DNA of 64,000 nucleotides from Prolixibacteraceae bacterium (GCA_003506435.1 DOAQ01000046.1:186001-250000), one strand, 5' to 3'. Shown: positions 6,518 to 14,247, counted from the first letter of the stretch. The notes: generated from the letters alone by a model not told the origin. Numbers and translations: made by a program.

Positions 6518-9043
6518 TTATATTAATTCAAATAATGTCGGTACACTAAATTCTGATTCTATCGCACGCATGTACGAAAGGCCGTCTTTCCAATACTCGT
6601 GATTTAGTTCGGTGCCGTAACCATATCGGCCTAATTTAACAGCTCGATATGTAACTGTTCCAATTCCGTTAAACGGATCGTCGACTAATTCGCCTTTGTT
6701 CGAGTAACGCTCTATAACACGATCAACAATATCGAACTGAAGTGGGCAAATGTGGTTTTGCAGTTTCTTTTGTGTTTGTTTGGTGTTTAGTGTTATCATT
6801 CGGTTTACATCGCTCCAAACGTATTGAGTGCGGGCCGGTATCTTAAGGGTTTCGAATGTAGCCGGTAACTTGTCCATTTGTTCGAGTGTTTGAGCGACCT
6901 CAACATGTAAACCAAAATCGTAAACGTTGCTTTGCGCCCAAATACTGAAATTCCGGTTTACTTTATCAATCGGCATCTGGCGAAGTTCGTCCGGGCTTAA
7001 AAATCGATTACCCGAACTGTTCCATTTTGCGCGGGCGTCTATCTGCCAGCGTCCGCGGGTGTATTCGTCTTTTGTTTTTGTAACGGGTTCATCGGCGTAT
7101 GCTTTCGATGTGTCGCTTGGTAGTTTTCTGAATAAAAGCAGATATTCAGGACAGCCAACGCCCATTTTCGAGCCGTCTTTGCATTGTTCTGTCCAGCCTA
7201 AACGGTAGGTCTGGTTGTTTTCTCGTACTACATCGGTTTCAATGGTTATGCGGCCCATGTACTGAAATCCGTGTTTGATGAAATGAAAAACTGTCATGTC
7301 GCTGAACGGGTCTACGGTTGGCATTCCTGTACCTGTTGCATTGCCAAAGAGGATCCTGTCTTTTACATGAATAACGGCTAAACGTCCCGGCATAAGTACC
7401 CGAAGCAGTTCCGGAGTTAAAAAATCCATCTGTTCGAAAAACTTAGCGTTATTTTGGTTGTGACCGAAATCGTTGTACGACGGCGAATACTCGTAATGGT
7501 TACTGAATGGTATCGAAGTGTGTATCAATCCTATCGAATTGTCAGCCATCTGCTGGTGTTCGAGTACCGTGTCGTTTAATACTGAAGTATAATATCTCCC
7601 TTTTACCTCGTTTCTTTCAATTCCTAAACTTCGAAGTAACTTTTGTTCTACGTTTGTTGACGATAATCCTGTTTCTTTTATTATTGCCGTCATTTGCGCA
7701 ACCAAATAATTGTGTTGCTTCCATTTTCTTTCCAAAGCCTTTAAAATCTCACCTTCCGATTCAGCGTAAATGATGTGAATTTCAACGGGCTGATCCTGTT
7801 GAAAGCGGTGAACACGGTGAACGGCCTGAATAAAGTCGTTGAACTCATACCCGATACCAAGGAAGATCGCTTTATGGCAATGGTATTGAAAGTTACAACC
7901 CTGCCCTGATATGCTTGGCTTCGTGGCCAGATACTTGATTCTACCTTCTGAAAAGTCAATGATGGTTTGTTCTCTTTCGTCCAAATCCTGAGAACCGAAA
8001 GCCTGTGCTGAATTAAATTCTTTCTTTGGAAGTACACCCATGATCGCGTGACGTTCGGCTTCCAGGTCGTGCCAAATGATGAAATGTGAATCAGGATCCC
8101 CGTCAATGATTTCTTTCATTTTCAGAATTCTATCATCTAAAGAATCTCGTTTTTCCCTTGCAGCATCTTTTAGTCCAAGTGCCGATTCACGGAACATTTT
8201 GAACTGCTTTTTATCATCGGCTCCGGCTTCCGAGTGATCGACTTTTACATGATGATAAATCACTTTCATTTCCGGTAAATCATAGCCAGTATCATCGTAA
8301 CCTAAATCTGAAGGTTTGGTGATGAACAAAGCCCATGTTGACATCCAGAACCAGAATTCTTTTTCTTTGTGTGGGTAGATGGTCAGGTTATTGGCCTGAG
8401 TTGAATCACGTTTGAAAAACCGCGTTAATGCTTGTCCGGTATCCATCACTTCCAAATAACCTGCATAATGAATCAGCTCTTTGTATTTGTTCGGTGAAGG
8501 GGTGGCCGTACATACAAACTTATACTTTATGCCCTTGAATTTGTCAAGGAAAGTCTGATAAGTTTTAGAACCGTATGACCTGAGAACTGAGGCTTCGTCA
8601 AGACTGGTAACGGTGAAATATTTAGGGTTTATATTTCCATCCCGAACACGTTCGTAGTTGGTAATCAAGATACTACCATCCGGTGCGGCTTCAGCTTCTT
8701 GCTGAGTTTTGATATACTTAATTTCAATTCCAAGTTTGTTCCGGGCATCCTTTACAAATTCCTGTTTAACTCCTAAGGGACAAACAATCAATGACTTTCC
8801 ATCTTCAACTTTCAGGATAGACCAACAAATCAAAAGTTGCTGAATTGTTTTACCAAGTCCGAAACTTTCAAACAAAGCCCTGCGACCGCCTTTTATTGCC
8901 CAATTTATTGCATCTCTTTGGTGAGGTTTTAAAACTGTTCCATCCTCAAATTTGATAAATGGAATGTCAATTGTTAATCCGGTTTCCGGAGCGACTTCAA
9001 TTTTCTGTTTTAAAAAATCAATATATTTAGCTCTTTTACTCAT
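6518..9043 (-). CDS. SNF2-type helicase fused to DNA methylase
   Basis: An 841-residue two-domain protein. Residues about 30-460 are an SF2/SNF2 ATPase. GLGKT (about 63-67) lies within a degenerate Walker A, SLDEASVL is a DExx box variant, TATPSPNKYKEL is motif III, and SGQGCNFQYH...QAVHRVHRFQQ forms motifs V and VI. Residues about 500-830 are a SAM methylase with LIHTSIPFSNHYEY as catalytic motif IV and DDPFNGIGTVTYRA (about 795-808) as motif I in the circularly permuted, beta-class order. The catalytic motif reads S-I-P-F rather than the usual S/D-P-P-Y/F. Fusions of this type occur in phages and may methylate phage DNA against host restriction (inference). Confidence 0.85.
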   Translation of the reverse strand: MSKRAKYIDFLKQKIEVAPETGLTIDIPFIKFEDGTVLKPHQRDAINWAIKGGRRALFESFGLGKTIQQLLICWSILKVEDGKSLIVCPLGVKQEFVKDARNKLGIEIKYIKTQQEAEAAPDGSILITNYERVRDGNINPKYFTVTSLDEASVLRSYGSKTYQTFLDKFKGIKYKFVCTATPSPNKYKELIHYAGYLEVMDTGQALTRFFKRDSTQANNLTIYPHKEKEFWFWMSTWALFITKPSDLGYDDTGYDLPEMKVIYHHVKVDHSEAGADDKKQFKMFRESALGLKDAAREKRDSLDDRILKMKEIIDGDPDSHFIIWHDLEAERHAIMGVLPKKEFNSAQAFGSQDLDEREQTIIDFSEGRIKYLATKPSISGQGCNFQYHCHKAIFLGIGYEFNDFIQAVHRVHRFQQDQPVEIHIIYAESEGEILKALERKWKQHNYLVAQMTAIIKETGLSSTNVEQKLLRSLGIERNEVKGRYYTSVLNDTVLEHQQMADNSIGLIHTSIPFSNHYEYSPSYNDFGHNQNNAKFFEQMDFLTPELLRVLMPGRLAVIHVKDRILFGNATGTGMPTVDPFSDMTVFHFIKHGFQYMGRITIETDVVRENNQTYRLGWTEQCKDGSKMGVGCPEYLLLFRKLPSDTSKAYADEPVTKTKDEYTRGRWQIDARAKWNSSGNRFLSPDELRQMPIDKVNRNFSIWAQSNVYDFGLHVEVAQTLEQMDKLPATFETLKIPARTQYVWSDVNRMITLNTKQTQKKLQNHICPLQFDIVDRVIERYSNKGELVDDPFNGIGTVTYRAVKLGRYGYGTELNHEYWKDGLSYMRAIESEFSVPTLFELI

Positions 9044-9053
9044 GTGTTTATTT

Positions 9054-9386
9054 TTACTGCCTCACTTTTATTCTGTTTTCGAACTCGGCGTAGGTTTCGG
9101 CAAAGCGTTTATCAACTTCAAGTAAATTGTTTATCGTTTTTACCGCGTGGGTAACTGTTGCATGATCGACATTGTAGTCGCGCGATATTGCACACGGGCC
9201 CTCTTTTACCCGGGTTCGGCGGTAGTGCATGGCTAACTGGCGGGCTAGTACTATCTCGTGTACCCGCGTTTTGTCGCGAAGCATGCTTATTGGTATCTGC
9301 GTTTGCTCGCAGGCCGCCGCGTTTATAAACTCTTTATTGAGCAACTTTTCCGGTAATCCGGGTATGGCGTATGCTGATGCTTTCAT
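9054..9386 (-). CDS. DnaA domain IV-like DNA-binding protein
   Basis: The product is 110 residues from ATG 9386, preceded by AAAGGAAA; a longer frame in the same phase reads back through the neighbouring membrane protein and was rejected. Residues about 35-95 match the DnaA C-terminal double-stranded-DNA-binding domain: HEIVLARQLAMHYRRT, then ISRDYNVDHATVTHAVKTI, corresponding to the DnaA signature helix that contacts DnaA boxes. The ATPase domain is absent, so it could mark a phage origin or interfere with host initiation (inference). Its ATG overlaps the upstream stop (ATGA). Confidence 0.8.
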   Translation of the reverse strand: MKASAYAIPGLPEKLLNKEFINAAACEQTQIPISMLRDKTRVHEIVLARQLAMHYRRTRVKEGPCAISRDYNVDHATVTHAVKTINNLLEVDKRFAETYAEFENRIKVRQ

Positions 9387-9634
9387 TTTCCTTTTATTAT
9401 TGTGCTTACAAAAACCCCGGCTAATCCGCCCAGCATGGCGCCGGTAGCGTAAATAACGCGCTCGCGTAGTGTAGCGGCGTGTACTTTGCGTACGTTGCTG
9501 GTCCATAGGTAGCTGATGCCGAACCCGGCACCAGCTATGCCCCACCAAAACAATTTACTTATGAAATATGTGTTTGCGGAAACTAAAAATACTTGCAGAA
9601 AGGCCGTGAAAAATAGTTGCAGGTTATTTTTCAT
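9383..9634 (-). CDS. Holin-like small membrane protein
   Basis: The 83-residue protein has three probable membrane segments (about residues 5-25, 28-45 and 62-80) and a short charged C-terminus (IIKGK). The size and topology fit phage holins, but no family motif confirms this. It overlaps the next gene (DnaA-like) by 4 bp and is itself overlapped by the stop of the upstream 81-aa gene. No endolysin is visible next to it, which weakens the holin call. It could also be a membrane moron or superinfection-exclusion protein. Confidence 0.5.
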   Translation of the reverse strand: MKNNLQLFFTAFLQVFLVSANTYFISKLFWWGIAGAGFGISYLWTSNVRKVHAATLRERVIYATGAMLGGLAGVFVSTIIKGK

Positions 9635-9876
9635 GCGGCTTTTTTAATTTTTTGATAAATCGACCGATCGTTATCAATTACACGGTAATTGTATTTAATC
9701 GGTATTTCGTTGCGCAGCTCGCGCAGTCGGCGGGTTATGGTACCATCGGTACACGAAGGGCGGCCCATCAGTGCGCGGGCACTGGCTAACAGGTTATTCA
9801 GCGAAAAACGGTCGGGCATGGCTTCGAATGCCAGCGCTGTGGCCTGCTTTACTGGAATAATCGATTTCTTTTTCAT
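9631..9876 (-). CDS. Small winged-helix-like phage protein
   Basis: The product is 81 residues from ATG 9876 (MKKKSI); an in-frame upstream ATG 30 bp earlier is less likely. Residues about 22-65 contain SLNNLLASARALMGRP, TDGTITRRLRELRNE and a YRVIDNDRSIYQ wing. That is the layout of a winged helix with recognition helix TITRRLREL. This suggests DNA binding in early or middle gene control. Its stop overlaps the start of the holin-like gene, so it is part of the same leftward operon. No named family is recognised. Confidence 0.6.
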   Translation of the reverse strand: MKKKSIIPVKQATALAFEAMPDRFSLNNLLASARALMGRPSCTDGTITRRLRELRNEIPIKYNYRVIDNDRSIYQKIKKAA

Positions 9877-9936
9877 GATTATGTGTTTTAATTGTTGTAA
9901 AATCAATTGTTTTTGACTGTTTAGGTTTAGGTATAT

Positions 9937-10248
9937 TTATATTTTGTCCGCATTTAATGAAGCAATCTGTAAATCAATATCGCTTGATTTTTCCCTTATA
10001 TTTTCAAAGTGACCATCCAGATACCAAAGCCTTGTTTTAGTGTTTTCTAAAAACATATTTTCGTATGGAGTATATCTCAATATTGAACGTGAATTAATTC
10101 TGATTATGCTTCCATTTTCGGTAGTAACTTTTATGTAACCTATTGAAAAACTGGGCATAATAAAGGCTATAATGCAAGCCTTTATTCGTGTTAATATTGC
10201 CAATTTTAAACACGATCCGTACAATACACGTGTTTTCCTTTTGCTCAT
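9937..10248 (-). CDS. Hypothetical phage protein, possible LytTR/FlbD-like fold
   Basis: A 103-residue protein. The N-terminal 40 residues are basic, then hydrophobic. Residues about 43-95 read YIKVTTENGSIIRINSRSIL, then TRLWYLDGHFENIREKSSDID. This alternating beta pattern recalls a FlbD-like or LytTR-type beta domain, but the match is weak. The ATG at 10248 overlaps the stop of the 52-aa gene upstream. Function unknown. Confidence 0.45.
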   Translation of the reverse strand: MSKRKTRVLYGSCLKLAILTRIKACIIAFIMPSFSIGYIKVTTENGSIIRINSRSILRYTPYENMFLENTKTRLWYLDGHFENIREKSSDIDLQIASLNADKI

Positions 10249-10403
10249 CTTTTTTCCTCCTTTTTTAGTTTTTCCTGGTAAGTAAATTCAACTGTTTTGC
10301 AGCCGGTTAACTCTTTTATTTTGCGTCGTAGTTGTTCAACTTCCGCTTTGTTTTCGAAAAGTATAGGATTGCGGCTTGAGCGTATGCGTACCTGCTTAAT
10401 CAT
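10245..10403 (-). CDS. Small 52-aa charged phage protein
   Basis: This frame runs from ATG 10403 to a TGA that overlaps the next gene's ATG by 3 bases, and it overlaps the end of the upstream gene by 8 bp. That double coupling is the best evidence that it is real. The product is 52 residues and strongly charged, with a helix NKAEVEQLRRKIKELTG (about residues 18-34) and a TYQEKLKKEEKR tail. The tail codons AAAAAGGAGGAAAAAAG also supply a strong ribosome binding site for the next gene. Function unknown. Confidence 0.55.
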   Translation of the reverse strand: MIKQVRIRSSRNPILFENKAEVEQLRRKIKELTGCKTVEFTYQEKLKKEEKR

Positions 10404-11181
10404 TATCATCGCTGTTTATGTATGCTAGTGAAAACTCCCTTTCAATTGAACACGAATATTGAAGCACGACAGCCGTTTCGATGGTGGTGGTGAAATCGAA
10501 GCTGTGTGGCTCATTCATGTCGGAGGCCCGGCGCTGAAACGTTGCCGCCAGCCAGCCGTTTATCGAATTCATAGCGTCGTTTACCGTCGATGCAAAAACA
10601 ACAAACAACTGTGTGTAAGATCCTGAATCGCGCTGTACGTTTACTTCTATTTTGTAGAACTTTTTATCAATTGCATTTTCTGATTCGCTGGCATCGTCGG
10701 GCGTGGGTTCGTTTATAATGATGCAGTTGTCGAAATTGCGTACGTTTTCAATAAAAAACGATTCCCTGAAATTCAGTTCAATGTAGTCTTTGGCTACCTC
10801 CGTGGCCATATCTACCGAGTTTGCATATAACAATATTTTGTGTTTCTTTTTACCTACTTTGGCGGTGATGCTCCACGGGTGAAGGCCCGTCATGTTCATG
10901 ATCTTTGCCGCCCGGCATTGGTTCGATACCCATATCTCGCTAATGTCTTCAGTTTCGATATGAAAACGTATTTTAGCTATTAAGTTCTGATCGATCAGGC
11001 TACCGCGCGGCGCTATCATTTCGAATCGGTCGATGGCTGTTATCTCTTTTGTATCCTCATCAATAAATTTATCTTTCCAGCTTCTCTTTAAATCTTCGGC
11101 CAGATACTTTCCGTACATTTCTTCTACCAGCGTGGTGGCGAATCGTACTTCGTTTTTTCGTGTTTCAATTTGTTGTTTCAT
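10396..11181 (-). CDS. Hypothetical phage protein (261 aa)
   Basis: A soluble mixed alpha/beta protein with no signal peptide or membrane segment. No catalytic motif is evident. The central part (about residues 90-150) has a KVGKKKHKILLYANSVDMA stretch and the C-terminal part has DSGSYTQLFVVFAST, both typical of beta-rich folds. Its start overlaps the stop of the upstream sigma-like gene (11178-11181, ATGA). It lies in the early leftward operon of the prophage. I do not recognise the family. Confidence 0.6.
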   Translation of the reverse strand: MKQQIETRKNEVRFATTLVEEMYGKYLAEDLKRSWKDKFIDEDTKEITAIDRFEMIAPRGSLIDQNLIAKIRFHIETEDISEIWVSNQCRAAKIMNMTGLHPWSITAKVGKKKHKILLYANSVDMATEVAKDYIELNFRESFFIENVRNFDNCIIINEPTPDDASESENAIDKKFYKIEVNVQRDSGSYTQLFVVFASTVNDAMNSINGWLAATFQRRASDMNEPHSFDFTTTIETAVVLQYSCSIEREFSLAYINSDDND

Positions 11182-11747
11182 TGTGTTATTAAAAATTTGG
11201 TGATGTTGTTTATTGCTGTTTCTTCGAACTCGGTAGCCGGGCGGCCCGACTGTTCAACAATGCGGCGATACAACGCTATTGCGTCGGGTGTGAAGCCGTT
11301 GGCACGTAACAGCTTTATGTTGCGCGAGTGCATGCGGTCGAGCTTTTCGGCGGCGCTGGTGTCGAACTCGTCGGCGGCGCGGTCGTAGCCGTTTAGCGGT
11401 ACATGTTTGGCGGCTTTTATTGTTTTGTTGCGGCGGCTTGTTATTTTCTCGCCCAATGTGTTTTTTCGGAATGGCGCCGCCGGGCTGGTGGCGTTTCGGT
11501 TCATAATTAGCAGGATGAACTTATCGAGCTCGGTAGTTGGCCGCCCGTTTACTATTTTGGCTGTGCGCCGTTGCAGCATGGAATGTATTTTTTCTTCGGG
11601 TTTTTCGAGTATTGCTATTATTGCCTCGTCGAGTAAATCATCTTCCCATCCTTCGAACTTATATACGCGGGCCATCTGCCTGGCGTAGTCGTGCCAGTTG
11701 GCGTGCCTGAAGGCTATGTATTCGCGTATTTCGTCGGAAGCTAACAT
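11178..11747 (-). CDS. Sigma-factor-like phage protein
   Basis: The 189-residue protein has an N-terminal part (about residues 8-50) reading YIAFRHANWHDYARQMARVY, then GWEDDLLDEAIIAIL. This resembles region 2 of small sigma factors, where the core-binding helix is followed by an acidic D-D-L-x-D/Q element. The C-terminal part, DAIALYRRIVEQSGRPATEF, could be a region 4-like helix-turn-helix. The middle is basic. A role in phage transcription control is a weak inference from these patterns; no clear consensus was recognised. The gene starts at ATG 11747, 10 bp after the upstream spanin-like gene. Confidence 0.4.
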   Translation of the reverse strand: MLASDEIREYIAFRHANWHDYARQMARVYKFEGWEDDLLDEAIIAILEKPEEKIHSMLQRRTAKIVNGRPTTELDKFILLIMNRNATSPAAPFRKNTLGEKITSRRNKTIKAAKHVPLNGYDRAADEFDTSAAEKLDRMHSRNIKLLRANGFTPDAIALYRRIVEQSGRPATEFEETAINNITKFLITQ

Positions 11748-11757
11748 GGGTTTCGGG

Positions 11758-12069
11758 TTACGGGTTAACTGTTGCGGGTTGATCGCGCAATCCGTTTATT
11801 ATTGATTGCTGTTGATTTACGGTTTCCTGAAGGCCAATTATTTCATCTTTCATCCGGTAATTATCTGTCGAAAGCCTTTTGTTTTTGCCTGAAATAATCT
11901 GTATTATTTCGACTTTCCCTGATATTTTTTTCTTCAGTATTTTGTTTTCCTCAACGGCGTCGGCTTGTTTTGCGTGATACCAAATGATATAGATGGTTGA
12001 AAATATAACGGCGAAAATCAGCCCGATTATTACTGTTGCAACAGCTTGCTGTAATGTAAAATCGTACAT
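11758..12069 (-). CDS. Membrane protein with coiled coil, i-spanin/Rz-like
   Basis: The 103-residue protein has one N-terminal membrane helix (about residues 10-30, IIGLIFAVIFSTIYIIWY) followed by a long periplasm-type coiled coil (about 35-95) with heptad spacing. This topology is that of inner-membrane spanins, which fuse inner and outer membranes at lysis (established for Rz). The next gene leftward is not a lipoprotein, but the upstream 77-aa gene has a signal peptide. The call rests only on topology. Confidence 0.45.
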   Translation of the reverse strand: MYDFTLQQAVATVIIGLIFAVIFSTIYIIWYHAKQADAVEENKILKKKISGKVEIIQIISGKNKRLSTDNYRMKDEIIGLQETVNQQQSIINGLRDQPATVNP

Positions 12070-12071
12070 GA

Positions 12072-12305
12072 CTATCTTTTTTTGTAGTTTAACCTGAATT
12101 TATGCGGGGTTTGTCCTTTGCGCATGGCGGCGTAGTCGCGGCGCGAAAGCCGTTTCGTTAGCTTGTGCGATTCCATTTGCCTTTTGGTTGGCGCCCAGGT
12201 GCATACTGTTTGTTTGGTGGCTTTGCGACCTTCGCCCGGCTTGTTTTTGGCGCTTGCGGCCAGCGTTGCGCAACTTATGGCGATGATTAAAATGATGTGT
12301 TTCAT
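12072..12305 (-). CDS. Small exported basic protein
   Basis: The product is 77 residues from ATG 12305. The longer frame adds nine residues without a ribosome binding site and buries the signal peptide. Residues 1-19 (MKHIILIIAISCATLAASA) form a classical signal peptide with an ASA cleavage site; no lipobox is evident. The mature part is short and very basic (KRQMESHKLTKRLSRRD). It is adjacent to the spanin-like gene, so a lysis role is possible, but no family is recognised. Confidence 0.5.
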   Translation of the reverse strand: MKHIILIIAISCATLAASAKNKPGEGRKATKQTVCTWAPTKRQMESHKLTKRLSRRDYAAMRKGQTPHKFRLNYKKR

Positions 12306-12392
12306 TGTTGTAGTGTTTTGGTTTAAATCCATCGGGACCCGCCGGTATGGTGGCCGGAAGTTCGGGCCCCGAATTAAAAAATTAGATTTGTT

Positions 12393-12463
12393 GCGGGTGG
12401 GGGAATCGAACCCCCGCGGCGCCGAGACTATGATCCTCTACTGGCTACCAACAGCCTACCCGC
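12393..12463 (-). tRNA. tRNA-like gene, anticodon CAT (degenerate Met/Ile2 type)
   Basis: On the minus strand a 71-nt cloverleaf can be drawn. The acceptor stem is GCGGGT with ACCCGC (6 bp). The D arm is GGCT with AGCC around GTTGGT. The anticodon stem GAGG/TCTC includes a G-T pair and has loop ATCATAG, which gives CAT. The T arm is GGGGG/CCCCC with loop TTCGATT. No CCA is encoded. The short acceptor and weak anticodon stem make it atypical. It lies inside the prophage early operon. It could be a phage tRNA or a tRNA mimic. Confidence 0.5.
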
Positions 12464-12478
12464 TTGCTTTTTCTCTAT

Positions 12479-12727
12479 TTACCCCCGGTGCAATTGTGCT
12501 TTTTTGTCGAATGTTATCGCTACCCATGGGAAAAATCCTTCGTCGATTTCTCCTGTTTCCTCATCTACGTTTATTAATTCAACATCAATGTTTTTAAAAA
12601 TTCCTTCCTTGCTTCCTTCATCGTCGGCGTGTTTGTAATTTTCGACAATATCAACTATCGCAACTTGTATTTCTTTGTTGTTTTTCTGAATTTCAATCAG
12701 TTTGTCAATTAATTCTTCTATTTGCAT
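12479..12727 (-). CDS. Hypothetical acidic phage protein
   Basis: The product is 82 residues from ATG 12727, chosen because the 57 bp before it overlap the neighbouring excisionase-like gene. It is acidic, with an N-terminal helix (MQIEELIDKLIEIQKNNKEI) and a C-terminal beta segment ending FFPWVAITFDKKAQLHRG. No motif is recognised. It ends just beside the tRNA-like gene. Small acidic proteins in early phage operons are often inhibitors or DNA mimics, but nothing here shows that. Confidence 0.5.
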   Translation of the reverse strand: MQIEELIDKLIEIQKNNKEIQVAIVDIVENYKHADDEGSKEGIFKNIDVELINVDEETGEIDEGFFPWVAITFDKKAQLHRG

Positions 12728-12731
12728 GTTG

Positions 12732-13025
12732 TTATAATTTTTTGGTGCGTAATTTTCTGAAATCGAACTGAAGGGCGTCGGCAAGTACGAACTTGTATAA
12801 CTTGCCTTCGCGGGTGGCCGGTATCAACTGCGCATTGGCGTACTTAATTACCGTTTGCCGATTTACATCGTGAATCTGCGCAACAACATCGACCGATACC
12901 AGGCGGTCGCGGAAACGCTCGTATGCGGTTGTGTTTACCAACTCGGTGAGTGTTTCGGTAATTGCTTCTGTTAGCTCGCGTTTATCTACCTCGTAAACTA
13001 TTCGCGCGTGTCCGTTTCCGCTCAT
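12732..13025 (-). CDS. Excisionase-like HTH protein
   Basis: A 97-residue protein. Residues about 43-75 read LVSVDVVAQIHDVNRQTVIK, then YANAQLIPATREGKLYKF. This is the helix-turn-helix plus wing order of MerR-like HTH_17 proteins and excisionases. Such proteins bind DNA near att sites to direct excision, or act as early regulators (established for the family). Its start lies inside the 64-aa membrane protein gene upstream (44-bp overlap). It is one of the first genes after the divergent repressor promoter, as expected for an early regulator. Confidence 0.7.
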   Translation of the reverse strand: MSGNGHARIVYEVDKRELTEAITETLTELVNTTAYERFRDRLVSVDVVAQIHDVNRQTVIKYANAQLIPATREGKLYKFVLADALQFDFRKLRTKKL

Positions 13026-13176
13026 GCCTGCTTTGTTTTAGGTCGTTAAATATTATCAGCGATATAATGCCGCTCCCGGCTGCTAACCAGTATTGGTGGT
13101 GTGCCCCTGCAAGGCCTCCGCATAAGGCGAGAAAACCCAGCAATAAAAACACGTATGCAAAAAATCGGTGGCCCAT
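12982..13176 (-). CDS. Small two-helix membrane protein
   Basis: The 64-residue protein has hydrophobic stretches at about residues 5-25 (FFAYVFLLLGFLALCGGLAG) and 29-43, then a basic tail (KQSRHERKRTRANSLRGR). It starts 2 bp after the preceding gene's stop and its 3' end overlaps the excisionase-like gene by 44 bp in another frame. The tight spacing supports expression but the large overlap weakens it. Function unknown. Confidence 0.45.
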   Translation of the reverse strand: MGHRFFAYVFLLLGFLALCGGLAGAHHQYWLAAGSGIISLIIFNDLKQSRHERKRTRANSLRGR

Positions 13177-13178
13177 GG

Positions 13179-13391
13179 TTATGCTGTTTTGGTTACTTCG
13201 AAAAAATCGGGGCCGCAGTGGGTGGCGAATTTCATCCCTTCGGAATATTTCAGCGAGTGGATCGACTGCTTTACACTTTCGCGCTGGGCGTAGACAAATA
13301 CCTCTTTATCGCCTACATTCATCCCCCGTAGCGTGCTCTTTATCGGTTTTTTACCGATTTGCTTGACTTCTGTGTTTGTATTTTCGTACAT
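13179..13391 (-). CDS. Small early phage protein (70 aa)
   Basis: This is the first gene of the leftward operon, starting 30 bp downstream of the predicted early promoter. The product is 70 residues. Its C-terminal half (YAQRESVKQSIHSLKYSEGM, then GPDFFEVTKTA) suggests a compact alpha/beta fold with basic residues that could contact nucleic acid. No family is recognised. Position immediately after the switch region suggests an early or anti-repressor-type role, but nothing in the sequence proves this. Confidence 0.55.
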   Translation of the reverse strand: MYENTNTEVKQIGKKPIKSTLRGMNVGDKEVFVYAQRESVKQSIHSLKYSEGMKFATHCGPDFFEVTKTA

Positions 13392-13420
13392 TTGCTTTGT
13401 GAGTTAGTAAATGAATAATA

Positions 13421-13465
13421 CAAATGTATGCAAAAATATTATTACTAGTCAATAGTTTTTTGCAT
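13421..13465 (-). promoter_or_regulatory. Leftward early promoter with operator-like inverted repeat
   Basis: On the minus strand TTGACT (about -33) is followed after 21 bp from TTG by TACATTTG (top 13421-13428), matching the Bacteroidota -7 consensus TAnnTTTG. An inverted repeat ATGCAAAAA (13428-13436) / TTTTTGCAT (13457-13465) overlaps this promoter and lies between the repressor gene and the early operon, the place expected for a repressor operator. Confidence 0.55.
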
Positions 13466-13478
13466 CTTATTTTATGTC

Positions 13479-13874
13479 ATGGAACATGTTTTACAAATTT
13501 TTGTGTGTGATTTATTTAAAAAACACATTGATGACAATGGAATAACTCAGAATTTATTGTCTCAAAAATTAAATACATCAAGGCAAGTAGTCTCAAATTA
13601 TTTGACAGGAAGGACAGATTTTTCATTGAATATGTTTGAACGTTTTTGCAATGCCCTAAATATTAAAATGAGTTTTGTTATTGCTGAATTTTATAAAAAG
13701 CAAGGCGTAAGCATAGTTTCGGAGCCTGAAGTTAAATACCAGGCTAAAAAAATTGAAAGCGTAGACCCAAAAGATTTATTAATCCGGTCGCTGATGGACC
13801 AGGTTGAATTGAGTAAAAGGTATATTTCTACTCTCGAAAATCAACTACAACTAAACAAACAAACAGGCTCGTAG
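13479..13874 (+). CDS. Prophage repressor-like HTH protein
   Basis: The 131-residue protein has an XRE/Cro-type helix-turn-helix in residues about 20-50: ITQNLLSQKLNTSRQVVSNY, then LTGRTDFSLNMFERFCNAL. The C-terminal part (about 95-128) is a Leu/Lys/Gln-rich helix suited to dimerisation. There is no S24 peptidase domain, so induction would not be by RecA self-cleavage (inference). It is transcribed away from the whole leftward block, with a promoter/operator-like region of 87 bp between them, which is the geometry of a lysogeny switch. Confidence 0.75.
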   Translation: MEHVLQIFVCDLFKKHIDDNGITQNLLSQKLNTSRQVVSNYLTGRTDFSLNMFERFCNALNIKMSFVIAEFYKKQGVSIVSEPEVKYQAKKIESVDPKDLLIRSLMDQVELSKRYISTLENQLQLNKQTGS

Positions 13875-13923
13875 TCGAATACAAAAACCCCAATTTTATA
13901 AATTTAAACAAAAAAAATTCATC

Positions 13924-14247
13924 ATGATCTATTTGTTATTGTTAATTGGGTTTGCTGTTGGATTGTATTTAATTATTAAAAAGAAAAAATTGGATATTGG
14001 TTTTGTTGTGCCTATACCCGATTCGTTTTGTTACGATCAATGTAAAAAATACGGTTATGTGAATTTCTGGATTACTTCTGACAAAAAACAAATAATAATT
14101 TATGCACCTAACTGTACAGGTGGAAGCGGTGAAATGTGTCGCGTTCCTCCCGAATTTCAAAAGCATATTTTAAAAAACAATCTTAAAATTGGTAAAATAG
14201 TTCAACTCAATAAAAATGATTGTATTGTAAAACTTTCTAATGATTAA
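13924..14247 (+). CDS. Membrane-anchored hypothetical protein
   Basis: The 107-residue protein has one N-terminal membrane helix (about residues 2-18) followed by a KKKK stop-transfer tract, so the remaining 85 residues are probably cytoplasmic. That part contains four cysteines (CYDQC, APNCTGGSGEMC) and could be a small beta domain. It is co-directional with the repressor and 49 bp downstream, so it is probably expressed in the lysogen. A lysogenic conversion or exclusion role is inference; the family is unrecognised. Confidence 0.55.
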   Translation: MIYLLLLIGFAVGLYLIIKKKKLDIGFVVPIPDSFCYDQCKKYGYVNFWITSDKKQIIIYAPNCTGGSGEMCRVPPEFQKHILKNNLKIGKIVQLNKNDCIVKLSND

